Of a stretch of 64,000 bases of DNA, positions 17,334 to 27,048 are shown piece after piece. Source of the DNA: Planctomycetota bacterium. Lineage in GTDB: Bacteria; Planctomycetota; JAJSAM01; JAJVHW01. Position numbers and translations under genes: made by a program. The notes below the pieces were generated by a model. It did no database searches. It saw only the letters and a list, made by a program, of their open reading frames with translations, and had not been told where the DNA came from. The number at the start of each line of letters is the position of its first letter. Position 1 is the first letter of the stretch. The stretch spans positions 1 through 64,000 of the forward strand of contig JAJRPF010000047.1 of the NCBI GenBank assembly GCA_024280885.1. Direction: 5' to 3'.

Positions 17334-17579
17334 TCTCAGAGGGCGTTCCCATGAACCATGGGGCGCCAGTCACACGATGTGCGCTCGGACGGCCTCGGCG
17401 GCTTGTGCCCCAGGCTCGCGGCGCACATCGCGCGCCCGCAAGCGGCCTGCCCGTGGAACCTGTCAGCTGCGTTGCCGACGCTCGATGACTCCGTCAGGAG
17501 TCGCGTTCGCAACCGCGCCTTGCTGACAGGCTCCACGAGCAAGCTGGCGCTCCCACTGTCTATGGGAACACCCTCTCAG
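17334..17579. repeat. large composite inverted-repeat element between convergent genes
   Basis: The ends pair over about 18 bp with two mismatches: CTCAGAGGGCGTTCCCAT at the left and ATGGGAACACCCTCTCAG at the right, the latter including the stop codon of the YVTN gene. Inside are a perfect 10-bp inverted repeat (CGATGTGCGC at 17375, GCGCACATCG at 17421), a 15-bp one with one mismatch (GTGGAACCTGTCAGC at 17453, GCTGACAGGCTCCAC at 17522) and a GACTCC-GTCA-GGAGTC hairpin at its tip. The whole could fold into a branched structure. It may be a bidirectional terminator, a MITE-like element or a structured RNA. Confidence 0.7.
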
Positions 17580-19411
17580 TACTTCAGGATCTTCTTGCTC
17601 CGTGCGCCGCGTACGAAGACCGCGCGCACGTCGCCGCCCTGTTCGTAGATCAGGAGGAGCGGGATCGGGCCCTCCGGGACGTTGCCCAGATCCACGTCGC
17701 CGCCGCGCACCGAGATGCGCTCCTTGGCGTAGTTGAGCGAGATCGCTTGCACCCCGTCTTCGACGGCTCCCGTCAGGACGAAGTTCTTGCCCTTGAGCGA
17801 GAGAGCCTCCGCTGGGACGTTCGCGGAAAAGATGTCGCCGAATGCGACGCGGACGTCGGGGGCGGTGTTCGGTGCGGACCCATCGCCCGCGATACCGGCG
17901 ACGAACTTGAACGAATGCCGCCCGACTCCCGGGAGCTTCGCCTTGGCCTTGCGGATGCTGATCGCCGGGGCGATGAGTGTTCCCGGCGCCTTCCCGAACT
18001 TGAACGCGCCGTTCGCGAGGATCACGGTCGCCTGCGCGTCCACGCCGCCACCGACGTACGAGAGCGTGAATTCTCCGTTGAGATCGGCGCCCTCGCCGAG
18101 GTCGCCACTGAACGTCAGCTTGTACTTCGCCTTCGAGGTCCCGAGCTTCGACGGGGTGACCTGGAAGACGAGCCCGTCGCCCTGGAACACGAAACTCTTG
18201 CCGCCCTTGACGGGAGTGAGCCCGGGCACGTCGAATTGTCGCGGACCGACCAGGATCGTCGCAGGCGCCGTCAGGTCCACGAGGTCCGGCCCTGTGTCGA
18301 ATGTGCCTTTGGACTTGACGCCCGGCTTCCCGCGCTTCGCTGGCGACAGTGTCACGGAGATCGTCTTCGGGAGTAGGAACGATCGGATCGTGCCTGCCGG
18401 CGCGGCGTTCACGTCCTCGAGCAAGGCGATCCCGCGCGGGCCGTTACCGACATTCACCGGTCCCTCGCGCTCGATATCCGCAGGGAGGTCTACGATGCGC
18501 AGCGTGTCGTCGTCCACGTCTGCGATCAGTATGCATGTCTCGTCGTCCGTGACGGCCAGAGCGTACGGCGTCCGACTCTCCGGCAGGTTGATCGAACGCA
18601 CGAACGTCTCGGTGGCGAGGTCGTAGATGTCGACGCGTCTGGAGAGCGCCGTTGCATAGGCCATCGAGCCAACGATGTCGACATCGCGTTGGTCGCCGAG
18701 CGACGGGAAGTCGAACGTCGAGTTGTCAGCGGTTCGAAGGACCGTCGGGCCGCCTTCGCCCACGATCAGGACCTTGGTGCCATCGGCCGAGACCTTCGCA
18801 TCGCGCGGTGCGTTCACGACCGGGATGGCGCTCGCGACAATCGTGTTGGTGTTCGTGTCGATCACATCCAGCGTGTCCGCTTTGCGGTTCGCGACGTACA
18901 CGCGCAATCCGTCCGGAGACACCGCGACACCTTCGGGAGACGCGTTCGACGACGAGAGAGGCACCGACGCGATCTCCGCCATCGTCGACGTATCGATCAC
19001 GTTCAGCGTGCTGGACGACTTGCAGACGACATACACGCGACTTCCGTCCGGGGAGACCGCGAGGTTGTACGGCTCCGAACCGGTGAGCGCGACCGTCGTG
19101 AGCACCGAGTCGGAACTGGTCGAGATCACCGTCACGTCGGCACTGAAACGGTTCGGAACAAAGAGCAGCGTGCCCGCCGGGTTGAGATCACAACCACGAG
19201 GCTCTCTACCCGTTGGGATCGTGCGCGTTTCGGTGAGCGTCGCGAGATCAATGACCGAGACGGTGCGCGAGTCGGTGTTACTCACGTAGACTTTCCCGCG
19301 CCGCGGCGGCGCTCCGCCTTCTCCGGTCCGCGCGGCTTGCTCTCCCACAGCGAGCAATGCGGCTCCGAACGTGAGAACTACCAGTGCGTTCTTTAGTCGA
19401 GCATGCGACAT
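17576..19411 (-). CDS. secreted YVTN beta-propeller repeat protein
   Basis: ATG 19411 (MSHARLKNALVVLTFGAALLAVG) gives a signal peptide and a GGGGAG ribosome-binding site 5-6 bp upstream. The longer track ORF is shadow before that point. The product is 611 aa. Residues about 45-350 are tandem 40-residue YVTN repeats (GKVYVSNTDSRTVSVIDLATL, LLFVPNRFSADVTVIST, RVYVVCKSSSTLNVIDTS, RVYVANRKADTLDVIDTN), forming a seven-bladed propeller. Residues about 365-610 are a beta-rich tail of unknown family. YVTN propellers bind ligands or proteins outside the cell. Its neighbours give no hint of a partner. The C-terminal end abuts the inverted-repeat element. Confidence 0.87.
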   Translation of the reverse strand: MSHARLKNALVVLTFGAALLAVGEQAARTGEGGAPPRRGKVYVSNTDSRTVSVIDLATLTETRTIPTGREPRGCDLNPAGTLLFVPNRFSADVTVISTSSDSVLTTVALTGSEPYNLAVSPDGSRVYVVCKSSSTLNVIDTSTMAEIASVPLSSSNASPEGVAVSPDGLRVYVANRKADTLDVIDTNTNTIVASAIPVVNAPRDAKVSADGTKVLIVGEGGPTVLRTADNSTFDFPSLGDQRDVDIVGSMAYATALSRRVDIYDLATETFVRSINLPESRTPYALAVTDDETCILIADVDDDTLRIVDLPADIEREGPVNVGNGPRGIALLEDVNAAPAGTIRSFLLPKTISVTLSPAKRGKPGVKSKGTFDTGPDLVDLTAPATILVGPRQFDVPGLTPVKGGKSFVFQGDGLVFQVTPSKLGTSKAKYKLTFSGDLGEGADLNGEFTLSYVGGGVDAQATVILANGAFKFGKAPGTLIAPAISIRKAKAKLPGVGRHSFKFVAGIAGDGSAPNTAPDVRVAFGDIFSANVPAEALSLKGKNFVLTGAVEDGVQAISLNYAKERISVRGGDVDLGNVPEGPIPLLLIYEQGGDVRAVFVRGARSKKILKY

Positions 19412-19768
19412 GACGTCTCCCCTCATCGGTGACAACATGGAAATGGGGCAAGCCCACATCGGCACTCTACCAGCTGGTCGTCCGCGATGCGACCGTGAGG
19501 GAGCCCGCCATCGGCGCGAGGCGCGGTGGTAGGTGGTCTCCGCGGCAAAAAGACCGCAGTTCTGAGCCTCCGCAGATCCCCATTCACGATCCACTGCAAC
19601 GGTCGGCTGTCGGCGCGGAGCAGCGGCGCGAAGGCACTCCACATGACGACTGGCCTCGGTCCCGCGGAGATTCTACAACGCGCAGATGGCGTGCGTCCGT
19701 TGGCGCGTCTTCTCGTCGGCGATGATCATCGGGTCGAGAACGTCATCCCATCCGCGCAGTTCCGGTTG
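19412..19768. other. intergenic gap between two minus-strand genes
   Basis: About 356 bp between the start of the YVTN gene and the end of the cytochrome gene. It should hold the promoter of the YVTN gene. I see no ORF with domain character and no -24/-12 element. Confidence 0.45.
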
Positions 19769-21448
19769 CTACTCCTGCTCGCTCTTCGGCAACTCCAGCA
19801 CGAAGCGGACGAGTTGCCAGACCTGATCATCCGACAGCGCTTCCTGCGCGGGCATCGGCGTGCCGGGGATGCCGATCCGGAAGCGCTTGAAGAGCTCGGT
19901 CGGCTCGGAGCCACCGTGGAATCTGCCCGTCGTCAGATTGCGTGCGCGGATCGGATTGCCGAGCGTGTCGAGCAATTCCTGCGGGCCGTCGCCGCGGCCA
20001 GTCGGACCGTGGCATGACGCACAGTTGTCGGCGAAGATCGTAGCGGCAGCAGCCGCGTCGTACTTGAAGTCGGGGCTGCGCGCCGGGACGACCAGCGGCT
20101 CGCCGGGCGTCACGCGCTCGAGCGCGATCTCCTCGATCTCTTCGGGCTCGATGTCATCGTCGTCGGCGAACGCCTCGGTCAGCTCTGCGGTCACTCCTCG
20201 CAGACGAATGCTCCGCAGGAAGTCGATGAGCAGGCGCACCTCTGTGTCGGTGAACTGCGGGTCGGAGGGCATCTCCTCGATCCCTCTTCCCGTTGCGATC
20301 GTGCGTCGAAGATCCTCGTCTGTGGCCACTCCCTCCATGGTCGAGACGTAGCGGAATGGCTCGCGCAGGAAGTTGCGAGGGCGTGTGCCGATGGTCGCGG
20401 CAGCCGGGCCGTCGCCCGCTCCTGTCGGTCCGTGACACGCGGCGCAGAACATCTTGAAGAGCTCTTCGCCCGTGACGGCCCGGTCGGCGTCGCCTCTCAT
20501 GGTGCGGGGGCGCGGAGTGTGGCTTGCGGGGGCGCTCTTGCGATGGAGACTCATGACGAAGAGCGTCAGCGATCGGTTCTGCTCCGGCGTCAGGTCGAGG
20601 GGCGGCATCACGGTGCCGGGCGAGATCGTGGCGGGGGACTCGAAGTGCTCGGAGAGCCATTGCTGGACGGTGTGCTCGCCCTTGACGTGTGTGAAGTCGA
20701 AGTCGTGGGCTTCCTTGTCACCGATGTGCGTCAGATCAGCTCCCAGGTCGCCGCCGCCACCGCGGTACTTGTGGCAGCCGAGGCAGCCGGACTCGACCAT
20801 GAGACGCTTGCCCTCGGCGAGCACCTCGACACCGGGGAGGTCGAGTCGGAGCGACGCGCGGTCGATCTCGGGGCGTGTCACTTCGTCCGCACCGGAGCCG
20901 GTGCCCCCCGCGTAGAGATCCGCCTGTCCTCCGTAGAGATCGAGCTCGTAGTGGCAGCGGCCGCAGCTCGTATAGATCGCGTCGCCACGCAAGAGCGGAT
21001 GCTCCGTGTGGCGCACGGGCTCGCCGGTGTCGAGATGCCCGTGCGCGGTCCCACGCGTCGTCGCGCGACCCTGGCCTTGATGGCAAATCGTGCAGCCGAA
21101 TTTCTCGGACGGGTGGAGCTTGAGCGTTCGTCCGGGATGAGCGCGCAGCGGTTGTTCCGCGTCCGCCATCGTCGGGTTCTCAATCCCCACGTGGCACGTG
21201 ACGCAGCGGTCCACCGTGCGCAATTCGCGCAGGAAGATCTGCTTCGGTTCGATGACGAACGCATTCGCCGATCGGAGCGCCGCATCGGTGTCCGCGTTGG
21301 CGACGAGAGCTTCGCTGTACTCCCACTGAGCGGAGCGCCATTCGCCGCTGAAGTTGTCGCGGTATGCTTCGCTTGCGAGCGCGCCGATCGTCAGCAACGA
21401 GCTGCCGAGCAGGACGATCTTCATCACAGTGATCTGGTCGGTTGCCAT
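19769..21448 (-). CDS. membrane-anchored hexaheme cytochrome c of the bc-type complex
   Basis: This 559-aa protein has one N-terminal membrane segment (about residues 8-26) and six CxxCH heme sites: CVTCH (82), CTICH (119), CGRCH (162), CLGCH (222), CAACH (335) and CASCH (476). The first four form a multiheme N-terminal part. The last two each start a class I-like cytochrome domain, separated by an acidic linker (FADDDDIEPEEIEEI). It closes the operon encoding the Rieske and cytochrome b proteins, so it probably replaces cytochrome c1/f as electron exit from the complex, on the periplasmic side. The C-terminal diheme part is closely similar to the stand-alone cytochrome at 30788-31621, including the linker and the tail (GTLGNPI / ELGNPI, IPGTPMP). 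Confidence 0.92.
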   Translation of the reverse strand: MATDQITVMKIVLLGSSLLTIGALASEAYRDNFSGEWRSAQWEYSEALVANADTDAALRSANAFVIEPKQIFLRELRTVDRCVTCHVGIENPTMADAEQPLRAHPGRTLKLHPSEKFGCTICHQGQGRATTRGTAHGHLDTGEPVRHTEHPLLRGDAIYTSCGRCHYELDLYGGQADLYAGGTGSGADEVTRPEIDRASLRLDLPGVEVLAEGKRLMVESGCLGCHKYRGGGGDLGADLTHIGDKEAHDFDFTHVKGEHTVQQWLSEHFESPATISPGTVMPPLDLTPEQNRSLTLFVMSLHRKSAPASHTPRPRTMRGDADRAVTGEELFKMFCAACHGPTGAGDGPAAATIGTRPRNFLREPFRYVSTMEGVATDEDLRRTIATGRGIEEMPSDPQFTDTEVRLLIDFLRSIRLRGVTAELTEAFADDDDIEPEEIEEIALERVTPGEPLVVPARSPDFKYDAAAAATIFADNCASCHGPTGRGDGPQELLDTLGNPIRARNLTTGRFHGGSEPTELFKRFRIGIPGTPMPAQEALSDDQVWQLVRFVLELPKSEQE

Positions 21449-21536
21449 GGTGACCCTTCTCCGGGTGCGCGTTTCAGCGGAACGTTGCTATGCCTTGTGG
21501 ATGCGTCGTGTGGGTGCGTCTCGGCGACGTGCTCGG

Positions 21537-22292
21537 TCAGTGCGTCGGCCAGTCGCTTTGTGACCAGTAGAAGTCCCAGTTCGGACCTCGGTGGACCGTT
21601 GCGAAGTACGTCAGGATCAGGAAGCCGACGAGGAAGCACGTGAAGACTGCGATGGCTCCCATGCGCGTCGATTTGGTTGCGCGCACGATCCCGAGCGACC
21701 ACGCGGCGAAGAGTGCGACGAGTACGGTGCCCGGGTTGAAGAGCGTGATCACGATCTGCGGCACCTTCGCGGTCGCCTCCCAGTTGCGTAGCCAACCGAG
21801 TTGCACGGTGAAGACCAGCATCCCGACGACCGTCAATACGCCGTAGCCGACGCTCGCGAGCGCGATCCGCTTGCCCTTGCGCCCGCTGAACCAGACGCCC
21901 GAGTCTTCCTTCTCGCGGTCGAGATAGGGGATGAGCGCCAGGCCGAGTATGACGATCCCGGGGATGCCGACGCCGCCCATGAAGGCCGAGTAGGACACGA
22001 GCTCTTGGAGACCGAGGAAGTACCACGGTGCCTTGGCGGGGTTCTCCGGCACGTTCGGATTCGCGTGTTCCACGAGTGGTGCATCAATGAACACGCCGAG
22101 CAGCGTCACAGCGAGGATCGTTGCCATGCTGACGGCGGCGATCACATAGATCACGTTGGGCCACGTCGTGACGGTATTGCGTGGGTTGCGGTTGACGAGC
22201 GGCGTGGTGCCCTTGACGAGCGCCATCAAGCCGTAGGTCTTGAGTATTTTCGTCTGGGCGCCGGTCGTCGCCGTCGTCGTTGCCGGGACCAT
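21537..22292 (-). CDS. cytochrome b C-terminal domain subunit (subunit IV-like)
   Basis: This 251-aa protein has about five or six hydrophobic helices and corresponds to the C-terminal half of cytochrome b, as in cytochrome b6f where the b protein is split. It carries the quinol-oxidation-site region WYFLGLQELVSYSAF. The usual PEWY motif reads APWY here. Helices beyond the subunit IV core (after IPYLDREKED) are an extension. It starts 3 nt after the stop of the cytochrome b N-terminal gene and is followed, 88 bp on, by the hexaheme cytochrome. Confidence 0.88.
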   Translation of the reverse strand: MVPATTTATTGAQTKILKTYGLMALVKGTTPLVNRNPRNTVTTWPNVIYVIAAVSMATILAVTLLGVFIDAPLVEHANPNVPENPAKAPWYFLGLQELVSYSAFMGGVGIPGIVILGLALIPYLDREKEDSGVWFSGRKGKRIALASVGYGVLTVVGMLVFTVQLGWLRNWEATAKVPQIVITLFNPGTVLVALFAAWSLGIVRATKSTRMGAIAVFTCFLVGFLILTYFATVHRGPNWDFYWSQSDWPTH

Positions 22293-22295
22293 GTC

Positions 22296-23126
22296 CTAGT
22301 CATCGGCGGACTTCGGCCGCGCGATCCCGCCGTCCTTTCGCACGCGCCACATGTACACCGCGATCATCACGACGAGCGCGACTGGAATCACCATCACATG
22401 CAACATGTAGAAGCGGATGAGAGCTTCCTCGCCCACATGATGCGCGCCGAGAAGCAGCTCTTTCTGCATTCCCCCGATGTCGAAATGCTGCGTGATACCG
22501 AGGGCGTCGGTCAGTTCACGAGGCGACTCGGCGATGTTGGCGCCGATCGTGATCGCCCAGAACGCGAGTTGGTCCCAGGGAAGCAGATAGCCGGTGAAGC
22601 TGGCCGCGAACGTGAGGACGAAGAGACTCATTCCGATGAGCCAGTTGAAGCGTCGCGGTCCCTTGTACGACGCGGTGTAGAACGCGCGCGCCATGTGCAG
22701 GATGACGCAGATGACCATGCCGTGCGCCGCCCACCGATGGATGTTGCGCATCGCGCGTCCGGTCGGGACGACGTACATGATGTCGAGCATCGACGTGTAC
22801 GCGTCCTCGACCGACGGCTTGTAGTAGACCATCAGCAGGACGCCGGTGACGCACAGCACGAAGAAGAGCACCATCGTGGCGACGCCGAGCCCGAGCGTCG
22901 CCCGGGCCTTGATCGCGTGCAGGTGAGTGCGCGTCGGTAGAATGTGCAGAAAGAAATTCGACGAGACGGTCTCCGCGCGCGTGCGGTCCGATGTCGGCGG
23001 GCCGTGGCGGAAGATGGAATCGCGAAGAGCCTTCGGCGTCGAGCGCAGGTTCTGTATGAACTCGCTCATCGCCCCTGGATCCCCTGGCTCGCGGTCCGGC
23101 GGTCGGTTCTCGTCTGCGGTGGTCAT
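22296..23126 (-). CDS. cytochrome b N-terminal domain (b6-type)
   Basis: This 276-aa protein holds the two b-hemes of a quinol:cytochrome c oxidoreductase. Four His ligands are visible: helix B reads NIHRWAAHGMVICVILHM (His-x13-His) and helix D reads GAHHVGEEALIRFYMLHV. The PWDQ turn and GYLL are as in cytochrome b6. The segment aligned with the heme-ci Cys of b6f has no Cys (ATLGLGV), so a third covalently bound heme is not expected. The N-terminal 70 residues are cytosolic. It follows the Rieske gene and precedes the C-terminal b subunit, so the complex is split-b, Rieske/b type. Confidence 0.92.
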   Translation of the reverse strand: MTTADENRPPDREPGDPGAMSEFIQNLRSTPKALRDSIFRHGPPTSDRTRAETVSSNFFLHILPTRTHLHAIKARATLGLGVATMVLFFVLCVTGVLLMVYYKPSVEDAYTSMLDIMYVVPTGRAMRNIHRWAAHGMVICVILHMARAFYTASYKGPRRFNWLIGMSLFVLTFAASFTGYLLPWDQLAFWAITIGANIAESPRELTDALGITQHFDIGGMQKELLLGAHHVGEEALIRFYMLHVMVIPVALVVMIAVYMWRVRKDGGIARPKSADD

Positions 23127-23171
23127 TGCGTCAGCACTCCGTGTTCCGGCGACATGTTCTGGCGACAGGGC

Positions 23172-23666
23172 TCAGGCGGTTACGGCCGTTCCGGGGGACA
23201 CTTCTGTCAGCTTGTCCGCGATCAGATCGCCCTCGGGCGAGAAGCTGAGCGCGATCCAGAGGAGTCCGCGCGGAGCGGGGCCACCGGTCACCTCGCCCGC
23301 AGAGCTGAATTGCGAGCCATGACAGGGACACTTGAATGCGCCGTCGTCGAGTCTCGTCACGATGCAGCCGAGGTGGGTGCAAACGGACGAGAGAGCGTGA
23401 AAACCCTGCTCGTCGCGGAAGAGCCACAGGTGGTGCTCCGAGAAGTACGTGGCGGAGTCGAGGGCGAAACGGTCCGGGCGACCCAGTTTGACGCGCGGGC
23501 TCGACTCCGGAAAGACGCCGGGCATCGGCAGGCGCGCTGCCCCGAGAGCCGCGAGCACGAACGCGCTGGCCGCAGACCAGGCCGCAGCGAGCCCGAGGAA
23601 ATCCCGCCGCGGCACCGGTTCCTCGAAGCGCCGTGACTGCTTCAGATCACTCGTGGCCTGCGTCAT
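23172..23666 (-). CDS. Rieske [2Fe-2S] protein
   Basis: This 164-aa protein has an N-terminal anchor preceded by a twin-arginine-like RR (PRRDFLGLAAAWSAASAFVLAALG). The cluster motifs are SSVCTHLGCIV (CTHxxC) and FKCPCHGSQFS (CxxCHG), each with the Cys and His ligands and the disulfide cysteines. It takes electrons from quinol and passes them to the c-type cytochrome of the complex. Its first 20 bp overlap the 3' end of the flavoprotein gene, so the two are co-translated. Length is short but normal for bacterial Rieske proteins. Confidence 0.95.
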   Translation of the reverse strand: MTQATSDLKQSRRFEEPVPRRDFLGLAAAWSAASAFVLAALGAARLPMPGVFPESSPRVKLGRPDRFALDSATYFSEHHLWLFRDEQGFHALSSVCTHLGCIVTRLDDGAFKCPCHGSQFSSAGEVTGGPAPRGLLWIALSFSPEGDLIADKLTEVSPGTAVTA

Positions 23667-25620
23667 GGCGAACCTCCGTCGCAGCCGGTGCAGTTCCGGG
23701 TGCCCACTTGGTGGCGAATGTCAGTCGTTCCATCGTGATGGCTCCGGTCGGGCAGCGCACCGCACACAGTCCGCAGCGGATGCAGGCATCCTCGTCCTTG
23801 ACGATCGCCGACATCTCCGCGAGTTCGGCCGGCCCGAAGTGCGCGCGCAACGTCGCGGCAACCTCGGGGTCACCGACCAAGCGATCCGCCGACACCAACT
23901 CAAGGCAGGTCTCGGGACAGATGTCGGCGCAACCGCCGCAGAGGATGCACTTCTCGGAGTCGAAGATCGTATTGACCCCGCAGTCGAGGCAGCGCGACGC
24001 TTCGCGTACGGCTTCTTTGACCCCGAAGCCCGACTCGACGCTGGCCGTCTGACTCGCGCGGCGTTCTTCTACGGGCGCAGCCGGGATCTCGGTGCGCGGG
24101 AGCTTCTCGTAGCTTGCTTCGCGCTTGAAGTTGGGTATCTCGACGTGCTTGTGTGTCGTTGCTGCTACCAGCGGTGCGCCCTGCAGATGCTCTACGATGT
24201 GCCGCGCACAGCTCTTGCCGCTGGCCACCGCATCGATCAGGAGTTTCGTTCCGTAGGCAACGTCGCCCGCGACGAAGACGTCTCGTGCGGTCGTGGTGAG
24301 GATGTCGGGATCGCACTCGATGAGCCCGCGCTCGGTGACGCGCACATCGCCGTCCGGGTCGATGAACGAGAGGTCCGGGACCTGGCCGACCGACCAGATA
24401 ACCGAGTCGGCCTCGATCACGGTCTTGTCGTCGGCGTCGAATTGCGGCGCGAAGCGGCCCTGGTCGTCGAGCACGCGCAGGCACTTCTGGAACGTCACGG
24501 AGCGCACGCTTCCGTCGTCGTTACGGTCGATCGACACCGGGCCGAGGGAGGCCCGCAGCATCACGCCCTCTTCGTGGCCTTCCAGGATCTCGACGTCGTC
24601 TGCTGGCATGTCGTCGATGCTCTCGAGGCAGCAGAGATGGACGGACTCGACACTCGCCCCTCGCTCGGTCCGCTGTCGGAGCACGCTGCGCGAGATGTCG
24701 TACGAGACCTGACGAATGACCGTGCGCGAGACGTCGAACGCAACGTTGCCGCCGCCAATGACCACGACGCGACGTCCCAGATGCCGGAGGGTCGAGTCTT
24801 CGCCGTGATCGCGCAGCGCCACGTCGCGCAGAAACTCCACGCCTCCGAAGACGCCAGGGCCCTCGGAACCGGGGATGGAGACCATGCGTGAACGCTTGGC
24901 TCCGACGGCGATCAACGTCGCCGCGAACTGCGCTCGGATCTCGGCAAGAGTGATGTCCACGCCGACCTGCGTATCGCAGACAAACTCCACGCCGAGTGCG
25001 CGGATGACGTCCACTTCGCCGCGGATCACATCGCGCGGCAAGCGATATTCGGGGATGCCGACGGCCAGCATCCCGGCCGGGACCGGCTCCATCTCGAAGA
25101 TCGTGGGGCGATAGCCCTGCAGCGCGAGATCGTGAGCTGCGGCGAGGCCCGCGGGCCCGGAGCCGATGATCGCCACCTTGGGACCTGTCCGGGTGACCGG
25201 ATCGGCGATGCCAGCGGTCTTCGGGAGCGCGCTCAGTTCCTCCGCTGCGGTGCACTCCCGATCTGGCGCGTGCGCGAGCGTGCGCGACAGTGCGTCGAGC
25301 GGGTCGGCGGCGCCTGTGCCCCACGCCTCGGGGCCGTGACGCTCCGTGACGAAGCGCTTGAGCGCGCGAATAGCGACGGGTTCGTCGATGTCGCCGCGTC
25401 GGCAGGCGGATTCGCACGGCGCACCGCAGACGCGGGCACAGATGCTCGCCAATGGATTGGGCGCACGCGCGGTGAGATACGCCGCCGAGAAATCGGACGC
25501 AGCGATTGCGCGCACGTAGCCGCGCGCGTCGGTGTTGACCGGGCATGCGGCCTGGCACTTGATCTGGCGTAGCCAGTAGTCGTCGCTTGGGATCTCGACG
25601 TTCAGCTTGGGGCGTTCCAC
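23647..25620 (-). CDS. FeS-flavoprotein NAD(P)-type oxidoreductase (GltD-like) with C-terminal ferredoxin domain
   Basis: This 657-aa protein starts at GTG 25620, directly after the regulator stop. The N-terminal 130 residues are a GltD/DPD-like FeS domain (CQAACPVN; CARVCGAPCESACRRG). A first dinucleotide site VAIIGSGPAGLAAAHDLALQG (FAD) and a second VVVIGGGNVAFDVSRTV (NAD(P)) follow. The C-terminus holds a ferredoxin domain (CLDCG, CILCGGCADIC, CIRCGLCAVRC). Comparable flavoproteins sit beside Rieske/cytochrome b genes in anammox planctomycetes (recalled, not checked). It may link NAD(P)H or ferredoxin to the quinone pool or the b complex. Direction of electron flow is unknown. Confidence 0.88.
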   Translation of the reverse strand: MERPKLNVEIPSDDYWLRQIKCQAACPVNTDARGYVRAIAASDFSAAYLTARAPNPLASICARVCGAPCESACRRGDIDEPVAIRALKRFVTERHGPEAWGTGAADPLDALSRTLAHAPDRECTAAEELSALPKTAGIADPVTRTGPKVAIIGSGPAGLAAAHDLALQGYRPTIFEMEPVPAGMLAVGIPEYRLPRDVIRGEVDVIRALGVEFVCDTQVGVDITLAEIRAQFAATLIAVGAKRSRMVSIPGSEGPGVFGGVEFLRDVALRDHGEDSTLRHLGRRVVVIGGGNVAFDVSRTVIRQVSYDISRSVLRQRTERGASVESVHLCCLESIDDMPADDVEILEGHEEGVMLRASLGPVSIDRNDDGSVRSVTFQKCLRVLDDQGRFAPQFDADDKTVIEADSVIWSVGQVPDLSFIDPDGDVRVTERGLIECDPDILTTTARDVFVAGDVAYGTKLLIDAVASGKSCARHIVEHLQGAPLVAATTHKHVEIPNFKREASYEKLPRTEIPAAPVEERRASQTASVESGFGVKEAVREASRCLDCGVNTIFDSEKCILCGGCADICPETCLELVSADRLVGDPEVAATLRAHFGPAELAEMSAIVKDEDACIRCGLCAVRCPTGAITMERLTFATKWAPGTAPAATEVRHDAGHE

Positions 25621-27044
<1,424 letters not shown>

Positions 27045-27048
<4 letters not shown>

